8,882 nt of DNA from CAZWXH01 sp964637725 (GTDB taxonomy: Bacteria; Bacillota_I; Bacilli_A; Erysipelotrichales; Coprobacillaceae). Shown piece after piece: positions 5,814 to 8,882 of the stretch. Under the pieces are notes generated by a model that saw nothing but the letters and a program-made list of their open reading frames with translations, searched no databases and was not told the origin of the DNA. Position numbers and translations under genes: made by a program. Each line of letters begins with the position of its first letter. The stretch's first letter is position 1. The stretch lies in NCBI GenBank assembly GCA_964637725.1, contig CAZWXH010000074.1, positions 1 through 8,882 of the forward strand, given 5' to 3'.

Positions 5814-6380
5814 ATGAAAAAATCAAAAAATAAATTATTACAATTATTTCTTTCAACATTATATCTTAGTGCTTTTACATTTGGTGGTGGTTATGTCATC
5901 ATCACTTTAATGAAACAAAAATTTGTTGATACATTGCATTGGATAGATGAAGAAGAGATGTTAGATCTTGTCGCTATTGCACAATCTGCACCTGGGGCAA
6001 TTGCGATTAACGGGGCGATTGTTGTTGGCTATAAAATAGCTGGTTTTAAAGGTATCTTAGTGACTATCCTAGGCACAATTATTCCCCCATTTCTGATTAT
6101 CTCTGTTATCTCATATTTCTACCAAATCTTTCAATCACAAATCTATATTAAGCTTATATTAGAAGGCATGCAATCAGGTGTGAGTGCGCTTATTGCTTGT
6201 GTTGTTTATGATATGGCCAAAGGCATATTGATTGAAAAAGATATTTTATCTTATGTGATAATGTTTACTTCTTTCATCGCAACATATTATTTTAATATCA
6301 ATGTTGTTTATGTTATTATCATTTGCATTGTAATTGGTGTTATCCGAACTTTCCTTGATAAAAGGAGGTCGACATTATGA
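5814..6380 (+). CDS. chrA: CHR-family transporter, N-terminal-half type (chromate transport protein)
   Basis: A 188-residue integral membrane protein with the size of one CHR domain, half of a full-length ChrA. Hallmarks are FTFGGGY (21-27) after the first helix and AQSAPGAIAIN (56-66), followed by a glycine-rich helix (GYKIAGFKG) and about five hydrophobic segments in all (roughly 9-30, 62-104, 115-137, 143-160, 163-180). In Bacillus, paired short CHR proteins (YwrB/YwrA) work together in chromate efflux; the physiological substrate in most anaerobes is unknown, and an anion such as sulfate is a guess. The ATG at 5814 has GGTGAT about 5 bases upstream. It overlaps the next gene by 4 bases (ATGA). 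Divergent from ppaX. Confidence 0.93.
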   Translation: MKKSKNKLLQLFLSTLYLSAFTFGGGYVIITLMKQKFVDTLHWIDEEEMLDLVAIAQSAPGAIAINGAIVVGYKIAGFKGILVTILGTIIPPFLIISVISYFYQIFQSQIYIKLILEGMQSGVSALIACVVYDMAKGILIEKDILSYVIMFTSFIATYYFNINVVYVIIICIVIGVIRTFLDKRRSTL

Positions 6381-6934
6381 TTTTATTACAATTATTCTTA
6401 AGCTTCTTACAAATTGGACTCTTTAGTTTTGGTGGTGGTTATGCTGCTTTACCACTTATTCAAGAACAAGTAGTCAACGCTCATCATTGGCTTAATATGG
6501 CTGAATTTTCTGACCTTATTACCATCTCTCAAATGACCCCTGGGCCTATCGCCATTAACACCGCAACTTTTGTTGGAACTAAAATTGCAGGAGTGAGTGG
6601 AGCATTAGTTGCTACTATTGGATGTATACTGCCTTCTTGTATTCTTGTCAGTTTACTTGCTTACTTATATATCAAGTATAAAAATATATTTGTTTTACAA
6701 AAAGTCCTTAAAACATTAAGACCAGCTATCGTTGCCTTAATTGCTGGGGCAGGACTAGCAATCCTGATGCCTTCCATTGGTATTACATCATTCCAAGATA
6801 TCATGCAACTCAAGTTAGATATGCTTATCTTATTTTTCTTAGCGATAATATTAATTAAGAAAAAAGATGTTAATCCAATTCTTGTGATGGTCCTATGTGG
6901 TTTTATTAAGCTAGGGTTATCATTAATGATATAA
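6377..6934 (+). CDS. chrA: CHR-family transporter, C-terminal-half type (chromate transport protein)
   Basis: The 185-residue partner of the preceding protein, with the same fold: FSFGGGYAALPLI (16-28), SQMTPGPIAIN (51-61) and later hydrophobic segments at about 75-99, 115-132, 147-160 and 166-183. The second-half signature differs from the first (GGGYAALPLI against GGGYVIITLM; MTPGPIAIN against SAPGAIAIN). This is what is expected of non-identical, antiparallel halves that replace one long ChrA. The start ATG at 6377 overlaps the upstream TGA, and AAAGGAGG lies 8 bases before it, so translation should be strong and coupled. Both halves are intact, so the pair should be functional. The stop TAA forms the base of the shared terminator stem. 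Confidence 0.93.
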   Translation: MILLQLFLSFLQIGLFSFGGGYAALPLIQEQVVNAHHWLNMAEFSDLITISQMTPGPIAINTATFVGTKIAGVSGALVATIGCILPSCILVSLLAYLYIKYKNIFVLQKVLKTLRPAIVALIAGAGLAILMPSIGITSFQDIMQLKLDMLILFFLAIILIKKKDVNPILVMVLCGFIKLGLSLMI

Positions 6935-6967
6935 AAGAGATATTGATTTAATTCAATATCTCTTTTA
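6932..6967. terminator. Shared bidirectional terminator between the chr pair and hisC
   Basis: A perfect 15-base stem (6932-6946 with 6953-6967), loop TTTAAT. Both arms end in four T on their 3' side, followed by AT-rich sequence in each direction, so the hairpin can stop both convergent transcripts. It contains the stop codons of both genes: the chr TAA is 6932-6934 in the arm and the hisC TAA is 6950-6948, beginning in the loop. The convergent genes are only 13 bases apart. Confidence 0.85.
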
Positions 6968-8000
6968 ATGCTTTCACAAGTTTATTCATATCTTCATCTG
7001 TTCCAATTGTAATTCTTAAATATTGATCAATTCTTGGCTTATTAAAATATCTTACCAAGATTCCTTTTTCTCTTAATTGTTCAAATAAATTTTTAGCATC
7101 ATAAGATGAATGCTTCACAAAAATAAAGTTAGCATAAGAATCAGGCATTACAAAACCTAATGCTTTTAATTCTTTTTTTGTATCCTCTCTTGTTTGTATA
7201 ATCTTACGTGCATTCTCTTTAATATACTCACTATCTTCCATACTGGCTTTTCCTATCACTTGGGCAATTCTATCTAAAGGATAAGAGTTAAATGAATTCT
7301 TCACATCATAAAGTCTTGCAATCACTTCTTGATTCCCTAAAGCAACTCCTAAACGAATTCCTGCTAACGATCTAAACTTTGAAAAAGTTTGAATGATAAG
7401 CAAGTTATCATAGTCAGCTAATAATGGGATTGCTGACTTTCCACCAAAATCAATATAGGCTTCATCAATCACAACAACACTCTCTTGATTATGTTTTAAG
7501 ATATCTTCTATAAAATCAAGTGTGACTAACATTCCTGTAGGAGCATTGGGATTAGGAAAAATAATACCAGAATTATTCTTATAATAATCTTCTTTAATGA
7601 TTTCAAAATCATTATTTAAAGGAATCATTTGATAATCCATTCCATATAACTCACAATAAACAGGATAAAAAGAATAACTAATATCAGGGAAAAGAATGGG
7701 TTCTTTCCCATTAAAACATGTTAAAAAAGTAAGTGCTAAAACTTCATCAGAACCATTCCCTAAAAAGACTTGTTCATCTTTTAAACCATGATAATTCGCA
7801 ATTGTATGTCTTAAATCTTCACCATCAGGATTAGGATATAAAGATAAATTCTTAGCATCAAAATCAATAATTGCTTGTTTGACTTTCAAACCTGGTTCAT
7901 AGGGATTCTCATTTGTATTTAACTTAACTAAGTTCGATATTTTTGGTTGTTCGCCAGCAACATAGGGTTCAACCTTTCTTAACTTATCTTGAAAACTCAT
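6948..8000 (-). CDS. hisC: HisC-type PLP aminotransferase (histidinol-phosphate or aromatic aminotransferase)
   Basis: A class I/II fold-type I aminotransferase of 350 residues, the normal HisC length. Motifs in order: KLNTNENPY (26-34) near the N-terminus, LGNGSDE (80-86; cofactor phosphate region), FPNPNAPTG (148-156), VIDEAYIDF (178-186; D179 and Y182 contact pyridoxal phosphate), TFSKFRSLAGIRLG (205-218; K208 the Schiff-base lysine) and RITIGT (329-334; substrate carboxylate arginine). HisC converts imidazole acetol phosphate and glutamate to histidinol phosphate. No other his gene is in view, and HisC-like enzymes often serve phenylalanine/tyrosine transamination, so substrate is uncertain. 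The ATG at 8000 has AAAGGAGG 7 bases upstream, lying in the last codons (KEE) of the phosphatase gene; only 2 bases separate the genes. Confidence 0.9.
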   Translation of the reverse strand: MSFQDKLRKVEPYVAGEQPKISNLVKLNTNENPYEPGLKVKQAIIDFDAKNLSLYPNPDGEDLRHTIANYHGLKDEQVFLGNGSDEVLALTFLTCFNGKEPILFPDISYSFYPVYCELYGMDYQMIPLNNDFEIIKEDYYKNNSGIIFPNPNAPTGMLVTLDFIEDILKHNQESVVVIDEAYIDFGGKSAIPLLADYDNLLIIQTFSKFRSLAGIRLGVALGNQEVIARLYDVKNSFNSYPLDRIAQVIGKASMEDSEYIKENARKIIQTREDTKKELKALGFVMPDSYANFIFVKHSSYDAKNLFEQLREKGILVRYFNKPRIDQYLRITIGTDEDMNKLVKALKEILN

Positions 8001-8002
8001 TA

Positions 8003-8791
8003 TTATTCCTCCTTTAACATATCATCTATAACTTCATATACATAATCAACTTGTTTATCGGTATGTTTCATAATCTCTTGATTAACATGATGAAATGTAT
8101 AGGCATTATCGGCAACTTCAAACATCGATATATCATTAAATGAATCCCCTATACAATAAGTCTCCATTTCTTTGTTGATTAAATCTTTTAAAGCAACAAC
8201 ACCACTTCCCTTACTACAACCTTGAGCAGTGATATCTAAATAATGTGTATTTAAACACCCATGTGCATAATCTTTAAAATTTTCAGCAATATACTTTTGG
8301 ATTTCTATCGTTGTATCAACACCTTCATCCATTTGAAAAGTCGCTATAATATCAAACTCTTCAACTAATGGATATTCTTTTAAAAAATCATATTCATTTG
8401 TTTTTACATTTCCAACTGAAGCATGTTCATAAGTTTGACCATTACCATATCCTATTGTTTTCTTACCATTGAAAAAGAATGTTAATTGATTAGGAATTTG
8501 AATACAGTATTCAATAATCTTTCTTCCAACATCTTGAGGAATAACTTTCTTAAATATTTCTTTACCATCTTTATCAACAATATGTGCACCATTATTTAAA
8601 ATTAAATAATCAAAAGGAAAATTATGTTTATCTACACAAAAATGAGCTTCTTGATAATTTCTTCCCGTATTAAAAGCAATCAAAAAACCTTCCTCTTTTA
8701 ACTTCTCTAACATGATTTTATCTTGTGGATGTCGCATCTCATTAAAATCAATAATTGTTCCATCCATATCACTAAATAACATTTTCTGCAT
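8003..8791 (-). CDS. Cof-type HAD-IIB phosphatase
   Basis: A 262-residue cytoplasmic phosphatase of the Cof subfamily, which usually acts on sugar phosphates, flavin mononucleotide or pyridoxal phosphate. All four HAD motifs are present: SDMDGT (7-12; D8 nucleophile, D10 acid), NTGR (41-44), K194 in GCSKGSGV (191-198) and GDSFNDISM (215-223). The large C2 cap fills about residues 85-185, as in HAD-IIB enzymes, and LNNGAHI (65-71) is a common Cof string. The substrate cannot be read from the sequence. The coupling to hisC raises the possibility of a phosphorylated amino-acid precursor such as histidinol phosphate, but Cof enzymes are not the usual HisN, so this is weak inference. The ATG at 8791 has AAGGGGG 9 bases upstream. 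Confidence 0.9.
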   Translation of the reverse strand: MQKMLFSDMDGTIIDFNEMRHPQDKIMLEKLKEEGFLIAFNTGRNYQEAHFCVDKHNFPFDYLILNNGAHIVDKDGKEIFKKVIPQDVGRKIIEYCIQIPNQLTFFFNGKKTIGYGNGQTYEHASVGNVKTNEYDFLKEYPLVEEFDIIATFQMDEGVDTTIEIQKYIAENFKDYAHGCLNTHYLDITAQGCSKGSGVVALKDLINKEMETYCIGDSFNDISMFEVADNAYTFHHVNQEIMKHTDKQVDYVYEVIDDMLKEE

Positions 8792-8819
8792 AGTTTCATT
8801 CCCCCTTATATACTTTACT

Positions 8820-8847
8820 ATTATACTTGAATTTCAAAACTTGTCAT
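8820..8847 (-). promoter_or_regulatory. Sigma-A-type promoter for the Cof phosphatase-hisC unit
   Basis: On the minus strand ATGACA (8847-8842), five of six matches to the -35 consensus, and a perfect TATAAT (8825-8820), 16 bases apart. Predicted start is near 8813, giving a leader of about 22 bases that includes the ribosome binding site. A small dyad (TTGAA-x-TTCAA, 8827-8837) sits in the spacer and could be chance. Confidence 0.7.
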
Positions 8848-8854
8848 TATATTT

Positions 8855-8882
8855 TCTCAAAAGAAAAAAGATGTCATGAGAC
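8855..8882 (-). terminator. Probable 3' half of a terminator cut by the window edge
   Basis: The minus strand enters the window as GTCTCATGACATC followed by TTTTTTCTTTTGAG. A mixed 13-base segment directly before six T looks like the descending arm of a rho-independent terminator for a minus-strand gene beyond the right edge. The matching ascending arm would lie outside the window, so the stem cannot be confirmed. Confidence 0.4.

Noticed and set aside
8003..8791. Calling the Cof-type phosphatase histidinol-phosphatase (hisN)
   Set aside because: The only support is adjacency to a hisC-like gene; the cap type and motifs are generic Cof/HAD-IIB.

Overview
The window is a compact, AT-rich stretch of a low-GC Firmicutes chromosome. 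The evidence is strong AGGAGG-type ribosome binding sites, a GTG-started whiA, the rapZ-whiA and ppaX-trxB neighbourhoods, and rho-independent terminators with AT-rich stems. Gut Erysipelotrichia/Coprobacillaceae-type bacteria are a reasonable guess, but that is inference from gene order and composition, not from a marker gene. Coding density is very high, no intergenic gap exceeds about 140 bases, and I see no tRNA, rRNA, CRISPR array, insertion sequence or phage gene.

Layout. (1) Positions 1-4056, minus strand: a probable six-gene unit read rapZ > whiA > small XRE-type regulator > small two-helix membrane protein > zinc-ribbon/membrane/beta-propeller protein > unrecognised 114-residue protein. 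It has an extended -10 promoter before rapZ and a hairpin terminator at the left edge. The first two genes are conserved core genes; the last four are poorly characterised. The gluconeogenesis factor gene (yvcK) that usually sits between rapZ and whiA is absent here. (2) Positions 4103-5723, minus strand: ppaX > trxB, tightly coupled, with a good sigma-A-type promoter and a terminator that starts inside the trxB stop codon. (3) Positions 5768-6934, plus strand: two half-size CHR-family (chromate transporter) genes with a 4-base overlap, transcribed divergently from ppaX. (4) Positions 6932-8847, minus strand: a Cof-type HAD phosphatase > hisC-like aminotransferase, with its own promoter. It converges on the chr pair at one shared bidirectional hairpin.

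How they work together. PpaX clears the pyrophosphate made by HPr kinase/phosphorylase, RapZ is a nucleotide-binding regulator and WhiA is a division/segregation-linked DNA-binding protein, so regions 1 and 2 hold pieces of the Firmicutes central-regulation cluster, split into two units. TrxB supplies thioredoxin-based thiol reduction. The chr pair should form one two-chain membrane transporter. The most interesting part is the tail of region 1. An XRE regulator is followed by a dyad-containing gap, then by a small membrane protein, a stop-embedded hairpin, and a tethered seven-repeat propeller protein with two intact zinc ribbons. This could be a self-regulated envelope-sensing module, but no function is demonstrated by the sequence.
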